Source: Herbaspirillum rubrisubalbicans
GTDB taxonomy: Bacteria > Pseudomonadota > Gammaproteobacteria > Burkholderiales > Burkholderiaceae_D
Length of the DNA stretch: 64,000 nucleotides
Direction of reading: 5' to 3'
Assembly: GCF_003719195.1 (NCBI RefSeq)
Contig: NZ_CP024996.1
Coordinates: forward strand, 2,914,001 to 2,978,000
In this document: piece after piece, positions 16,521-25,262 of the stretch
Position numbering within the stretch: the stretch's first letter is position 1
Layout of the letters: each line of letters begins with the position of its first letter
The notes under the pieces: model-generated
What the model saw: only the letters and a program-made list of their open reading frames with translations
What the model was told of the DNA's origin: nothing
Database searches by the model: none
Translations under genes and position numbers: made by a program

Positions 16521-17905
16521 GCCTGCAGTTCCATGAGCTTGTCCAGCGTGGGCTGGAATGGGGCACTGGTGCTAGTGTCCTGGCGCAGGAAAGCTAGTTG
16601 TTCAGCGCGCAGCTTGACGGCACGATCGGCCACCGGATCGGTTCCGCTCTTGTACTCACCCAGGCGGATGAGCAACTCCATCTCCTGATAGCGCGCCATC
16701 AGTTCACGGAAATGCGATGCGGCCTTACGGTGCTCGCGGGTGGTCACATTACTCATCACCCGGCTGATGCTGGCCAGCACATCAATGGCCGGGTAATGCC
16801 CTTGTTCAGCCAGCTTGCGGGTCAGTAAAATATGCCCGTCGAGCAAGGACTTGGCCTCGTCACCGATGGGATCCGAGACTGATTCGCCGTCAACCAGCAC
16901 CGTATACATCGCCGTGATCGAACCCTGAGGTGTGCCTCCTGCGCGCTCGATCAGGCGCGGCAGCATGGTGTATACCGAGGGTGTGAAGCCGCCTCGGGCA
17001 GGCGGCTCACCGGCGGCCAGGCCGATCTCGCGCTGCGCACGGGCAAATCGGGTCAGTGAGTCCACCAACAGCAATACCTTCATGCCGCGATCGCGGAACG
17101 CCTCGGCGATGGCCGTCGCGGTAAAGGCAGCGCGCGCCCGCTCCATCGAGGTACGGTCAGAGGTCGCACAGACCACCACGGTCTTGCGGATCAATTCGGC
17201 ATCCAGTTCGTGCTCCAGGAATTCATTGAGCTCACGGCCACGTTCGCCGATCAGCCCAAAGACGATAGCCTGGGCTTCACAGCCACGTGCAATGGCCGCC
17301 ATCAACGTGGTCTTGCCACATCCAGGGCCGGCAAATACGCCGATGCGCTGCCCGGTACCCATGGTCAGCAGACCATCGATGGCCCGCACGCCCGTGGCCA
17401 GCGGCACTGAGATGCGCGGCCGGTCAGTGGCCTTGGGAGCGTCGCGCATCACCGGCGACATGGCGCGCCATGTCGCCACGTTCTCGGCTGCTGCCGGCGC
17501 ACGGAACATCCAGCGTCCAAATCCATCCAGAACGCAACCAAACAGGTGATCACCGACCTCGATGCTGTGGGCGCGCCGCAAGGGTTCGATGATGGTACTG
17601 CTGGAGACCCCCTCCAGCGGGCTGAGCGCCGAGAGGATCGCGGCCTTGTCAGTGAAGCCTACCACTTCGGCCAGGATGGGCGGTCCCTCCACGTGCGGGT
17701 CGCGCAGATGGCAGAGCTCACCGATCTGCACCGGGGGCATGTGGGCTTCCACCAGCGTGCCCAAGACCTGAGATACTTTGCCGAAACTGACGAAACCCGG
17801 GCGCGGGTTCAGGCTCTGTCGCCATGCGCCCAGCTGCCGACGCATGTACTGCAGTTTCAGCTCCAGTGGATCGCTACCCTCGATGGCTACAGTCATTGTC
17901 GCCAT
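16517..17905 (-). CDS. hrcN: HrcN (SctN) T3SS ATPase
   Basis: A 462-residue F1-type ATPase with Walker A GPGCGKTT near residue 195, Walker B LLLVDSLTRFARAQRE, and the family signature PPARGGFTPSVYTMLPRLIE. It energises substrate unfolding and chaperone release at the cytosolic face. I chose the ATG at 17905; a GTG at 17917 is in frame and would overlap the hrpQ stop. Confidence 0.97.
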   Translation of the reverse strand: MATMTVAIEGSDPLELKLQYMRRQLGAWRQSLNPRPGFVSFGKVSQVLGTLVEAHMPPVQIGELCHLRDPHVEGPPILAEVVGFTDKAAILSALSPLEGVSSSTIIEPLRRAHSIEVGDHLFGCVLDGFGRWMFRAPAAAENVATWRAMSPVMRDAPKATDRPRISVPLATGVRAIDGLLTMGTGQRIGVFAGPGCGKTTLMAAIARGCEAQAIVFGLIGERGRELNEFLEHELDAELIRKTVVVCATSDRTSMERARAAFTATAIAEAFRDRGMKVLLLVDSLTRFARAQREIGLAAGEPPARGGFTPSVYTMLPRLIERAGGTPQGSITAMYTVLVDGESVSDPIGDEAKSLLDGHILLTRKLAEQGHYPAIDVLASISRVMSNVTTREHRKAASHFRELMARYQEMELLIRLGEYKSGTDPVADRAVKLRAEQLAFLRQDTSTSAPFQPTLDKLMELQA

Positions 17906-17910
17906 CGCGT

Positions 17911-18948
17911 TCACCACCTAACGTTGATGTTGTGGCGACCGGTGAAGCTGACCTGGTTGCCGTCGATACCGGCCAGCACGACGCCACGATATTCGTCTCC
18001 GATGTAGAGACGACGGCCATCGTCGGTGACGATGCTGGCATTGCTGCCGGAAATGACCTGCTGTATGCGGAACGGCAACATCGATTCAGCGCTGCCGATC
18101 TTGACCTTGACTGGAAAGTCGATGTCATGGATGCGTACGAAGCTGCCAAGCATTCGTTGGAAACGTTCGCTCTCTTCCTCATCCAGGGCCGCTTGCAGTA
18201 TCCACTCACGATCCTCCAGTTGTAGATTGAAACGCTTGAGCAGATCCACCTCAGCCAGTCGCTTGCGAAATGCGGCACGCAACTGCTCGGGACTCATCTT
18301 GGCGGCAGGCGGCTCAATGGCTGCCTTGGCACCGAGCGGCGCCAGCAGTGACTCATTGGCGGACAGGCTTTCCTCGCCGCCTGCCGGATAATGGCGCGTG
18401 ATGGCATAGGCTGCTGCGGCCGAAAGCAGAGCTATCAGTGACAACGGTAGCAGGAGCAGGCGGCGATTGCGCCTGGCTCTGACTGGCATGGGCTGCAAGA
18501 TGTCAGCCGACGGAGTGGCCGTAGCAGCATCGGACGTTACCACGGTATCGTGCGGCACCGCGCCGTCGGCGCTACTGCCTTCAGGCGTCGCAGGTGCCAC
18601 AATATCTTGCGCCTCGGCCATGCTGTCGGCTGGCTCCGGGGGTGGGTCGCGCCAGGCACTGCCCTCTTCGGTAACGGTCAGCCAGATCGAACCGAGGCGC
18701 GCGAAATCGTCGATCTTCAGCTGGAGGAAATCACGCTTGTGGTTGTCATCAGCGTTGAGCAGCAGGCCGTCCAGCGCTTCCAGCGACCAGCCTTGGGGAC
18801 CGAGCGAAAGACTGGCGTGGCGTGCAGCAATGCCCGGGTCGGCCAGGACCACATCGGCTTCGTCGCTGGCGCCGATGATGCAGACCTGGTCACTGAGCGG
18901 AATGGTCGCGCCGCGAAGGTAACCATTCAGAATCCGCATTTCATACAT
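17911..18948 (-). CDS. hrpQ: HrpQ (SctD) inner-membrane ring protein
   Basis: A 345-residue bitopic protein. An N-terminal FHA-like cytosolic domain (about residues 1-95; ADVVLADPGIAARHASLSLG) is followed by a Pro/Ala/Thr-rich linker, one transmembrane helix at about 163-184 preceded by RARRNRR, and a periplasmic domain. SctD proteins form the outer of the two inner-membrane rings around HrcJ. GGAG lies eight bases before the start. It is directly followed by hrcN. Confidence 0.9.
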   Translation of the reverse strand: MYEMRILNGYLRGATIPLSDQVCIIGASDEADVVLADPGIAARHASLSLGPQGWSLEALDGLLLNADDNHKRDFLQLKIDDFARLGSIWLTVTEEGSAWRDPPPEPADSMAEAQDIVAPATPEGSSADGAVPHDTVVTSDAATATPSADILQPMPVRARRNRRLLLLPLSLIALLSAAAAYAITRHYPAGGEESLSANESLLAPLGAKAAIEPPAAKMSPEQLRAAFRKRLAEVDLLKRFNLQLEDREWILQAALDEEESERFQRMLGSFVRIHDIDFPVKVKIGSAESMLPFRIQQVISGSNASIVTDDGRRLYIGDEYRGVVLAGIDGNQVSFTGRHNINVRW

Positions 18949-19003
18949 GACAATGCTCCATCAAATTCAAGAGTGAACCAGTGATTGAATCCCGCACGCA
19001 GCC

Positions 19004-19429
19004 TCAGAAATCGGCGGTTTTCAGCAGGGCCAGCAAGAGGCTGCCACCGCTACTCTTGCCGGTCGACGGATCGAGTGGATTCCAGCCGGGATTGTCGCTG
19101 TTGAGCAAGGCGCCGATAACCATGGCCTCGGCCAGCTCGCGTCGTTGCTTGATCAGATTCTCGCGTTCCCGACTGGCCGCCTGCAAGGAGATGGTGCTGT
19201 CGGACTTGCTGCGCAGCAGGGCCGGAATGCGCTTTTCCTTTTCGGCCAGCGCCTGGTTGATCTCCTGCATGACTTCCCCGATAAACAGGCAGCACTTCTC
19301 TCTGAGCTGTTCGATCTCCGGCGCTAGAAAACTGTCTTTGCTCGCCCGTTCGATGATGTGCTGCGCTTGTTCGCGAGTCATTGGTGACGCGTGCTGCTGC
19401 GCTGGTACTTCTTTTGCAGAAAGGCTCAT
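19004..19429 (-). CDS. Hypothetical T3SS-linked protein, paralogue of the gene at 35174-35716
   Basis: A 141-residue mostly helical protein with no signal or membrane segment. Its last ~50 residues (ENLIKQRRELAEAMVIGALL, then GWNPLDP) align clearly with the end of the 180-residue protein at 35174-35716 (ESLIRNGRELAEDLVMGSLV, then VWDPNDP). GGAG lies eight bases before the ATG. It sits between hrcV and hrpQ, where P. syringae has no gene. I do not recognise the family; a chaperone, pilus-tip or regulatory role is possible. Confidence 0.75.
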   Translation of the reverse strand: MSLSAKEVPAQQHASPMTREQAQHIIERASKDSFLAPEIEQLREKCCLFIGEVMQEINQALAEKEKRIPALLRSKSDSTISLQAASRERENLIKQRRELAEAMVIGALLNSDNPGWNPLDPSTGKSSGGSLLLALLKTADF

Positions 19430-19494
19430 GACTTACACTCCGTTGAGTCAAGCGATATGGGGCGAAAGGACGATAGGCTGGAACGCTTGCTAGA

Positions 19495-20124
19495 TCAGCT
19501 TTGTTCGCTGGGATGCAGCGGATCTGCTGCTGCCCCGTCGCCGTCTCGTTGACGCTGGCGTGCCAGGGCATCCAGGATCTCGGTGAGCGTGGGTTGAGAT
19601 GCCTGTGGATGCCCGACATACGGTGCGGCCGGCGCCCCCTCCCCGCCCAGCAGAGCCAGTGCATTGGTGCGGCCGGCCTGGGCATAAGTGCGCTGATAAT
19701 GGCGGGCATTATGGTGCTCCTGCTCGCGACGCGCCCGTCCTGCCGCGTCGGTCGGCACCCCACCGCCGATGCCGTCCTCAGCGGCGCGGGCGTGCGCGCG
19801 TTGCTCGCCTTCTTCCAGCAGCGCCTTGAGACGAATCAGGTCTTGCTCGACGGCGGCCTGCCTACCTTGCAGTCGATGCCGAGCGTGCGCCAATATCCCC
19901 GAGTAGAAGGCGTCGATATCGAGCGCTTCGCCGTTGCGCATGGAAAATACGCGCATGGTGTGATCAAGCTGCTGCAGACTGAAGCCTGCATACGCCCCCA
20001 TGAACCGGCGCGAAAGCAACGCTGCCTGGCGGCAGGCTTTGGCCAGGACGGACGAGGATTCACTCTCGACGGGACGATCGTGATGGACCTCGGCTGGGGT
20101 CGAAGATGTGACATGAAAAGCCAT
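19495..20124 (-). CDS. Hypothetical protein between hrcV and hrpQ
   Basis: A 209-residue hydrophilic protein with no cysteine beyond one near the N-terminus. Residues 30-110 are helical (SLQQLDHTMRVFSMRNGEAL; HRLQGRQAAVEQDLIRLKAL), and the C-terminal half is rich in Ala/Arg/Gln and probably disordered. GGAG lies eight bases before the ATG. It is one of two genes inserted between hrcV and hrpQ compared with P. syringae. Function unknown; it may be a T3SS-associated secreted or regulatory protein. Confidence 0.7.
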   Translation of the reverse strand: MAFHVTSSTPAEVHHDRPVESESSSVLAKACRQAALLSRRFMGAYAGFSLQQLDHTMRVFSMRNGEALDIDAFYSGILAHARHRLQGRQAAVEQDLIRLKALLEEGEQRAHARAAEDGIGGGVPTDAAGRARREQEHHNARHYQRTYAQAGRTNALALLGGEGAPAAPYVGHPQASQPTLTEILDALARQRQRDGDGAAADPLHPSEQS

Positions 20125-20326
20125 GATTGCTGCTCCAACAGATGAATTGCGACGACCGCCATGAGGGCGGCTCCTGACATCTTCACCGTCGCCGCAGCAG
20201 CATCGAAGCAGTCGGCAGACAGGCCGACTGCAAGCTTGCAGTCGGGTGAGACGGAGAAGACCTACCTCTCTTTATGTCGGCCTGTGGCAACAAGTTCCAT
20301 GATGGTGCAGCTGCGCCCTGCCCGGT

Positions 20327-22417
20327 TCATATCTCGATCATGCCGACCGGTTTCACCTTGGAGTGCTGGGTCAGCTCCGAAAATGCGAAGACAGGGACCG
20401 GAAAGAATTCTTCCTCAATGAGCTTGCGCACCGAGCGCCGGATGTCGGCGGCGGTCACCAGCACCGGTGGCGTGATGGGTGTACTGACGTTGGAAGACAA
20501 TTCGTTGAGACGATCCAGAAACATCTGTTCCAGCTCCGAATCGATATCGAGGTAGCTCCCCTGGCTGGTTTGGCGCATGGCATTGCGCAGCTTGTCTTCC
20601 AGTTCAGGGGACAGCAGGATGACTTCGATGAGTCCCTCCCTGGCGACCTCGAAGCAGAGCTGACGCTTGAATGCCAGCCGTACATAATCGGCGATCACAT
20701 CCGGGTCACGCTCCTTGGGCGCCCAGTCCAGCGTCGTTTCCAGCAGCAGACGGGCGTTGCGCAGGGCGACGCCCTCACGGGTGAGGCGCTGCACGACTTC
20801 AGTGAGCCGTGGCAGGGTCACCGACTTGATGACTTCCTTGCCCAGCTCTGGATAACGCCGCTCGGCCCAGCGCGTGAAACGGATGACTTCGTTGACGCCG
20901 ACGAACATCTGGCAGTTGCGCAACATCTCCACCTCGATATCGGCCGAGAAGACGTGTTCCCAGCGCTGGACGGGAACACCGGTCTGGGACAGCTTTTCTT
21001 CATCTTCCAGGCGCAACCAGACCCGCCGACGCCGTGAGCCGGCGATATTGCGTTCGTGCGCCTCGAATCCGAGTTCGGTCACCCGCTCCAGATTCTCACG
21101 GGTGGCACCCCAGCCCAGCATGATGGGCTCGTCGATCAAGGGCACCTCGGCCATCAGGAATTGCACTCGTCCCTCCGGCACGGCCCCATGGAACTCGAAC
21201 TCGATGGGCTTGAGGTCGGGAATGCCGCGTCGTTCCAACAGACCGTTGCGCATGATGCGTACCGCAGAGCGAATGATCTCGGCCTCGGGCGTGTTGCGCA
21301 TGACTTCTGGCATACGCAGCGTGAAGGGCGTGGTGGCCGAGAAGTTGGTCAGATCGACGATGCCGGCGTTGGCGCGTTCGATCTCCTCGGCCTCCAGCTT
21401 GCTCTGGGCATCGACCAGCGGCTTGAGAACGCCGACCATGCCGGCCACGAACAGACCTAGCGCCAGAATGATGAACACCATGCTGGGCATCCCCGGGATA
21501 GCCGCGAACAGCAGCATGATAGCCGCTGCCGTCAGCAGTGCCCGCGGCTCGGCAAAGAGCTCACCGACCAGGTCGCGGCCAATATTGGTGCTCTGCCCCG
21601 GTTCCTCATCCTTACTGACCCGAGTGGTGATCACGCCCGCGCCGAGGGAGATCAGCAGGGCTGGAATCTGCGCGATCAGTGCATCGCCGATGGAGAGAAT
21701 GGAATACACCCGCATCGATTCGGCAGCATCCAGATTGCGCTGGATGATCCCGATCGAAATGCCGCCAATCAGGTTGATGGCCACGATGCAAATACCGGCG
21801 ATAGCGTCCCCTTTGACGAACTTCATCGCACCGTCCATCGCACCGTGCAACTGACTTTCCTGACCAAGCTTGGCGCGCTTTTCCTTGGCTTCCTCGGCCG
21901 TCAGGATGCCGGCGCGCAGATCGCTGTCGATAGACATCTGCTTGCCTGGCATAGCGTCCAGGGAAAAGCGTGCCGACACTTCCGAGACCCGCTCCGAGCC
22001 CTTGGTGATGACGATGAACTGCACCACCGTCAGAATCAGGAAGATGACCAGCCCCACCACCAGATTGCCTCCCACGACGAAGTTGCCGAAGGTTTCGACG
22101 ATATGGCCGGCATCGCCCTCCAGCAGGATCAGACGCGTGGTAGAGACCGAGATGGCCAGGCGGAACAGGGTGGTCAGCAGTAGTACTGCCGGGAAGGTGG
22201 AAAAGGCCGTCGGACCGGGCATATACATGGCCACGATCACAATCAGGCCGGAAATACACAGACTCAAGGCGATGAGCATGTCCAGTAGCCATACCGGCAT
22301 GGGCAGCACCAGCATGAACACGATGCCGATGACGAAGGCGGCGACGATCAATTCAGCGCGCTGAGCAAGTTTGGCAGCAAACTTGTTGAGCGCCATCAGT
22401 ATCCCGATTCCTTGCAT
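20327..22417 (-). CDS. hrcV: HrcV (SctV) export gate protein
   Basis: A 696-residue FHIPEP family protein. The N-terminal half has about eight membrane helices and the FHIPEP region around GPTAFSTFPAVLLLTTLFRL and DAMPGKQMSIDSDLRAG. The C-terminal ~330 residues form the cytosolic domain that makes the nonameric ring. It is the major export gate. AGGGGA precedes the start, and the gene follows the yscY-like frame by eight bases. Confidence 0.97.
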   Translation of the reverse strand: MQGIGILMALNKFAAKLAQRAELIVAAFVIGIVFMLVLPMPVWLLDMLIALSLCISGLIVIVAMYMPGPTAFSTFPAVLLLTTLFRLAISVSTTRLILLEGDAGHIVETFGNFVVGGNLVVGLVIFLILTVVQFIVITKGSERVSEVSARFSLDAMPGKQMSIDSDLRAGILTAEEAKEKRAKLGQESQLHGAMDGAMKFVKGDAIAGICIVAINLIGGISIGIIQRNLDAAESMRVYSILSIGDALIAQIPALLISLGAGVITTRVSKDEEPGQSTNIGRDLVGELFAEPRALLTAAAIMLLFAAIPGMPSMVFIILALGLFVAGMVGVLKPLVDAQSKLEAEEIERANAGIVDLTNFSATTPFTLRMPEVMRNTPEAEIIRSAVRIMRNGLLERRGIPDLKPIEFEFHGAVPEGRVQFLMAEVPLIDEPIMLGWGATRENLERVTELGFEAHERNIAGSRRRRVWLRLEDEEKLSQTGVPVQRWEHVFSADIEVEMLRNCQMFVGVNEVIRFTRWAERRYPELGKEVIKSVTLPRLTEVVQRLTREGVALRNARLLLETTLDWAPKERDPDVIADYVRLAFKRQLCFEVAREGLIEVILLSPELEDKLRNAMRQTSQGSYLDIDSELEQMFLDRLNELSSNVSTPITPPVLVTAADIRRSVRKLIEEEFFPVPVFAFSELTQHSKVKPVGMIEI

Positions 22418-22425
22418 GCCGTCCC

Positions 22426-22710
22426 CTAGCGAGTGGTAGCGGAAAGCGCCTGGGACGCCTCGCCAGCATCGAGCCTGGAAATGATCAAGTCGATCCAGGC
22501 TTCGTTTTCCTTGTTGCGCATAGCCTCAAGACGCTGCCGGTCCACTGGCTCCAGTAATTCGGCCGCGGCATAGGAGGCCATCAGGAACAGTTTCGGATCG
22601 TCCGGCCAGACTTGCAGGCAACCTTGGGCCAGCTCATGGGCAGCTTCGTACTGGTAGGCGCTGAAGTAGCCCCATACCAGACCGATGGCCATGAGCAGTT
22701 CATCGGGCAT
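22426..22710 (-). CDS. YscY-like small TPR protein
   Basis: 94 residues from MPDELLMAIG. The sequence LVWGYFSAYQYEAAHELAQG, followed by CLQVWPDDPKLFLMASYAAA, is a tetratricopeptide-like pair resembling YscY and LcrH-class chaperones. YscY binds YscX in Yersinia. The start is chosen just after the stop of the upstream frame at 22715; a longer frame upstream is a shadow of that gene. It lies between the yscX-like gene and hrcV, exactly the yscX-yscY-yscV order. Confidence 0.65.
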   Translation of the reverse strand: MPDELLMAIGLVWGYFSAYQYEAAHELAQGCLQVWPDDPKLFLMASYAAAELLEPVDRQRLEAMRNKENEAWIDLIISRLDAGEASQALSATTR

Positions 22711-22714
22711 GGCG

Positions 22715-23167
22715 TCATGCGGTCTCTTTCTTCTCATCATCTTCCTGGTCTTGCTGATTGGACGGACCTTCGGCGTGACTGCGACGCATCTGTTGCAGGC
22801 GCAAGCGCCAGTCAATGTTGTCATTGACCCTACGGACCGCGGCCAGGCAGGGGCCGCGCAATTCTTCGGGCAGTTGCAGCGAGTGCGCGATGAGCGCCTT
22901 TTGCAGCTCGCGCATTCGTGGTACCGGATTGGCGCTCCATGCCGGGCTATCGGAGGAGCACTCCGGGCCCAGCAACCGGTTGAGCACCACCATCCCCGGA
23001 TCAACCGGCATATCCAGAGGCGGCAGTGAACTCTCCTGCTCGCCGGGCAGCAGCTCCGGTAACGCTTTGCGGATGACGGGCAGCTCAGGAAGGCTATGGA
23101 TCTCACCAAGATCGTCTAGCCCCCGCAAGGTACTCAGATCACTGCCGCTCAGTTTTTGGTTGATCAA
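22715..23167 (-). CDS. YscX-like protein
   Basis: 150 residues, starting with TTG (GGAG eight bases before) that overlaps the stop of the upstream chaperone gene. The centre (LPPLDMPVDPGMVVLNRLL) and the helical C-terminal half (RMRELQKALIAHSLQLPEEL) resemble the layout of Yersinia YscX (a PV-P motif followed by a REL-L helix). The C-terminus is very acidic. YscX is an export-gate-associated substrate known from Ysc-type systems. The call combines weak similarity with gene order. Confidence 0.55.
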   Translation of the reverse strand: MINQKLSGSDLSTLRGLDDLGEIHSLPELPVIRKALPELLPGEQESSLPPLDMPVDPGMVVLNRLLGPECSSDSPAWSANPVPRMRELQKALIAHSLQLPEELRGPCLAAVRRVNDNIDWRLRLQQMRRSHAEGPSNQQDQEDDEKKETA

Positions 23168-23490
23168 TTCAGCAACTCCTCTGCAATGGCCAGCGCCGCC
23201 TCGTCCATGGGGAGGACTTGCGCATCGACGCTGCTCATGCGTCGCAGCACGTAAAGGCTGCCGTCATTGAACATGGCGGGTAACCAGGCGCCATAGCGTT
23301 CCAGGTCCTCCGAGCGTCTGCTCAGCACCTGCTTGGCAGATGTAGCCCTCTCCCGCGCGCCGCCCAGTCCGACAATAACGCCGTCGACCAAGGGATAGAC
23401 GAACAGCACCAAGCCATCATCAAGAGGCAGGGTCGCCACCGCCTTCTGCAGGCTGGCGTCATGAATCATGGTAGTGAGCGTCTCGTTCAT
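23164..23490 (-). CDS. Small T3SS chaperone, SycN/YscB-like position
   Basis: 108 residues from MNETLTTMIHD. The pattern is helix, strands (DGLVLFVYPLVDGVIVGLGG), then SLYVLRRMSS and a C-terminal helix (EAALAIAEELLN), the layout of class I T3SS chaperones. It lies directly after a TyeA-like gene, where Yersinia has sycN, the chaperone of YopN. The longer in-frame start overlaps the preceding gene and adds a Cys/Pro-rich non-conserved stretch. Confidence 0.6.
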   Translation of the reverse strand: MNETLTTMIHDASLQKAVATLPLDDGLVLFVYPLVDGVIVGLGGARERATSAKQVLSRRSEDLERYGAWLPAMFNDGSLYVLRRMSSVDAQVLPMDEAALAIAEELLN

Positions 23491-23491
23491 A

Positions 23492-24007
23492 TCACTGGTC
23501 TGCGCTCCTGATCCTGGTTTCCTGCTTGCGCATGGCAAGCAAGGATTCGCGCCATTGGCGTTCTCGAATCTCGTCACGGGTCATCACGGCTGGCACATCG
23601 GCTTGGTAGAGGTTGATCTGGCGTGTCAGCTCCTCGAGTAATTCGCGACGCATCTGCATCTTCTCTGGTGGCCACAGAATCATCGGCAAGCGCGCCATGG
23701 CATCCCGGATCAACAGATACACCCTGCCCTTGGCAAGGTTGTCGAGCTTGCGCACTTCCACCATCTGTGACACCAGATGCGCCACCTTGCCCTTGCCCCA
23801 GCCAGCTTCTGCCGCACTCAGCAGCACTACTGCCAGCTCCGCGCTGCTTTGCCTGATCAGCAGCTTTTCTTGCTCGGCGAGCGTCACGCGCAATGCATCA
23901 GCAATGGCAATGCATGATCGCACCAGCGTAAAGGCCGAGGCGTCAGACATCGTGAGCCAGTAGCGGCCCATGCTCCGATGCGGGTTCTTGCGCAAATCCG
24001 ATTTCAT
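23492..24007 (-). CDS. TyeA-like C-terminal part of the T3SS gatekeeper
   Basis: 171 residues. The segment AAEAGWGKGKVAHLVSQMVE, then GRVYLLIRDAMARLP and RRELLEELTRQI, aligns in pattern with TyeA and with the C-terminal domain of fused SctW gatekeepers (W-G, then R-Y-(x)n-LP and R-LL). TyeA binds YopN and blocks early effector secretion. In P. syringae this domain is part of HrpJ; here it is a separate gene 335 bases after the hrpJ stop. Confidence 0.65.
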   Translation of the reverse strand: MKSDLRKNPHRSMGRYWLTMSDASAFTLVRSCIAIADALRVTLAEQEKLLIRQSSAELAVVLLSAAEAGWGKGKVAHLVSQMVEVRKLDNLAKGRVYLLIRDAMARLPMILWPPEKMQMRRELLEELTRQINLYQADVPAVMTRDEIRERQWRESLLAMRKQETRIRSADQ

Positions 24008-24114
24008 CTTGACTCTTTCTATTCCGGTGAGTGGATGAGGACACTGAGGAAGAATTGAATGAAAAAGTTGCCGACCATGCCAGTGGTGCCAGCACGCCGC
24101 GCGCCGGTGGCGTT

Positions 24115-24321
24115 TCAGAATTCCGGCGTGCGCAATGCTCCAGGCGGCTGACGGTGACAGCTCAGGTCTGCCGGATTGGTAAGCAGCCAGCCATCCAGGA
24201 GGCTGCGTCGTAGGGCCTCGGCCACGGCAAAATCGAATCGGATGTTCATGCGGCGACTCCGCCTCGCGCTTGCGGCAGCGCGGGCCAGTTCAGTACTCGT
24301 TGCATCGTATTCCACTTTCAT
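24115..24321 (-). CDS. Possible small protein between hrpJ and the tyeA-like gene
   Basis: A 68-residue frame with a weak ribosome site. The middle part (MNIRFDFAVAEALRRSLLDG) looks helical and plausible, while the C-terminus (CHRQPPGALRTPEF) does not. It may be a real small protein, or a decayed linker of a once-fused HrpJ. It occupies most of the 335-base space between 24007 and 24343, which holds no other candidate. Confidence 0.3.
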   Translation of the reverse strand: MKVEYDATSTELARAAASARRSRRMNIRFDFAVAEALRRSLLDGWLLTNPADLSCHRQPPGALRTPEF

Positions 24322-24342
24322 TTCATCTTTTTAAAGGAAGGG

Positions 24343-25176
24343 CTAGAAGCCGGCCATCATGCGTGCTCGCAAGCTGCTCAAGGCTTGCTCGCACTTGATC
24401 GGACCAAAATTCTTGATCAGTGCCTTGAGCATGGTCAGCGGGGTCAGCGGCGCGTCGAAATTACCCTTGGACTTGGCGCCTATCAGGAAGCGCAGCTCGC
24501 GCGTGCTGGGACCGTTGGTGTTCACGCCATCCTCGCCCGCCATCGCTTCCAGGGAATTGACCATCTCATCGCTCTGCTGCAAGGCGCGTCTTAGCTCATG
24601 CGGATGGCGCTCCATGAGATTGTTCATCATCGTCGTGAGCGCTTTCTTGACCGATCTATCCCTGCCTCCGCCCAGCGGATTCTCTTCGATCTGGTCCAAA
24701 GCCTCGTAGAACACGTGGTAGCGCTGTAGTGGATCGAAATACTTGGCAAGCATGGCCTCCACTTCGGCCTGACGCTCGCGATCAGCGCCGTTACGCAGAA
24801 GATCGATGGTGTGTTCGACCGGTGCGAACAGTTCCTGCTCGTCGTCATCACGGCCTTCCTTCTCGCCCACTTTAGCTTTGGCCTTGCGTGTCGGGGTCGA
24901 AGGCTTTCGCTGGGTCTGTGCGCGCACCGGTGCGCGCAGGCGCTGCCGCAGACTCTTGCGGCTGAAGATCAATCCTTCCTGGACCCCGGCCAGGACTTCC
25001 AGCGCATCCAGCGGACTAAGTTCAGCCGCAGCATTGGTATTGATCGTCGGATCGACGCCGAGGCGATGGCCGTGACGCAGGTGCGGCCTGGGCAGCGTGT
25101 TATCCGGGATCAGGTTGTCGAGGCTGTCGAAGGTGGTGATTTTCATGTTCATGGCCTTGAGTGGTCCGGCCTGCAT
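24343..25176 (-). CDS. hrpJ: HrpJ (SctW/YopN-like) T3SS gatekeeper, N-terminal domains
   Basis: 277 residues with the HrpJ/YopN domain (LSPLDALEVLAGVQEGLIFS; KYFDPLQRYHVFYEAL; RELRFLIGAKSKGNFDAPLT). Related HrpJ proteins are about 360 residues and include a TyeA-like end, which here is encoded separately at 23492-24007. The start at 25176 has GAGGAGAGG upstream; internal Mets at 25152 and 25146 are alternatives. It heads the long operon and has two hrp boxes at or before its start. Confidence 0.8.
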   Translation of the reverse strand: MQAGPLKAMNMKITTFDSLDNLIPDNTLPRPHLRHGHRLGVDPTINTNAAAELSPLDALEVLAGVQEGLIFSRKSLRQRLRAPVRAQTQRKPSTPTRKAKAKVGEKEGRDDDEQELFAPVEHTIDLLRNGADRERQAEVEAMLAKYFDPLQRYHVFYEALDQIEENPLGGGRDRSVKKALTTMMNNLMERHPHELRRALQQSDEMVNSLEAMAGEDGVNTNGPSTRELRFLIGAKSKGNFDAPLTPLTMLKALIKNFGPIKCEQALSSLRARMMAGF

Positions 25177-25186
25177 CCATGGTTCC
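25158..25186 (-). promoter_or_regulatory. Second hrp box overlapping the hrpJ start
   Basis: Minus strand reads GGAACC-N16-CCACTCA, a perfect consensus match, but it lies across the ribosome site and first codons of hrpJ. If used, transcription would begin near 25150 and the first usable ATG (25146) would be almost leaderless. It may be chance or a true tandem promoter. Confidence 0.5.
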
Positions 25187-25224
25187 CTCTCCTCTTACGC
25201 TCCCATGGCGAGTGCACATCGTTA

Positions 25225-25253
25225 TCGGTGGCTAACGTAACATCTCCGGTTCC
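25225..25253 (-). promoter_or_regulatory. Perfect hrp box for the hrpJ-hrcU operon
   Basis: Minus strand reads GGAACC-N16-CCACCGA, matching all defined positions. It lies 49 bases upstream of the hrpJ start. Confidence 0.85.
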
Positions 25254-25262
25254 GGGAATTTC

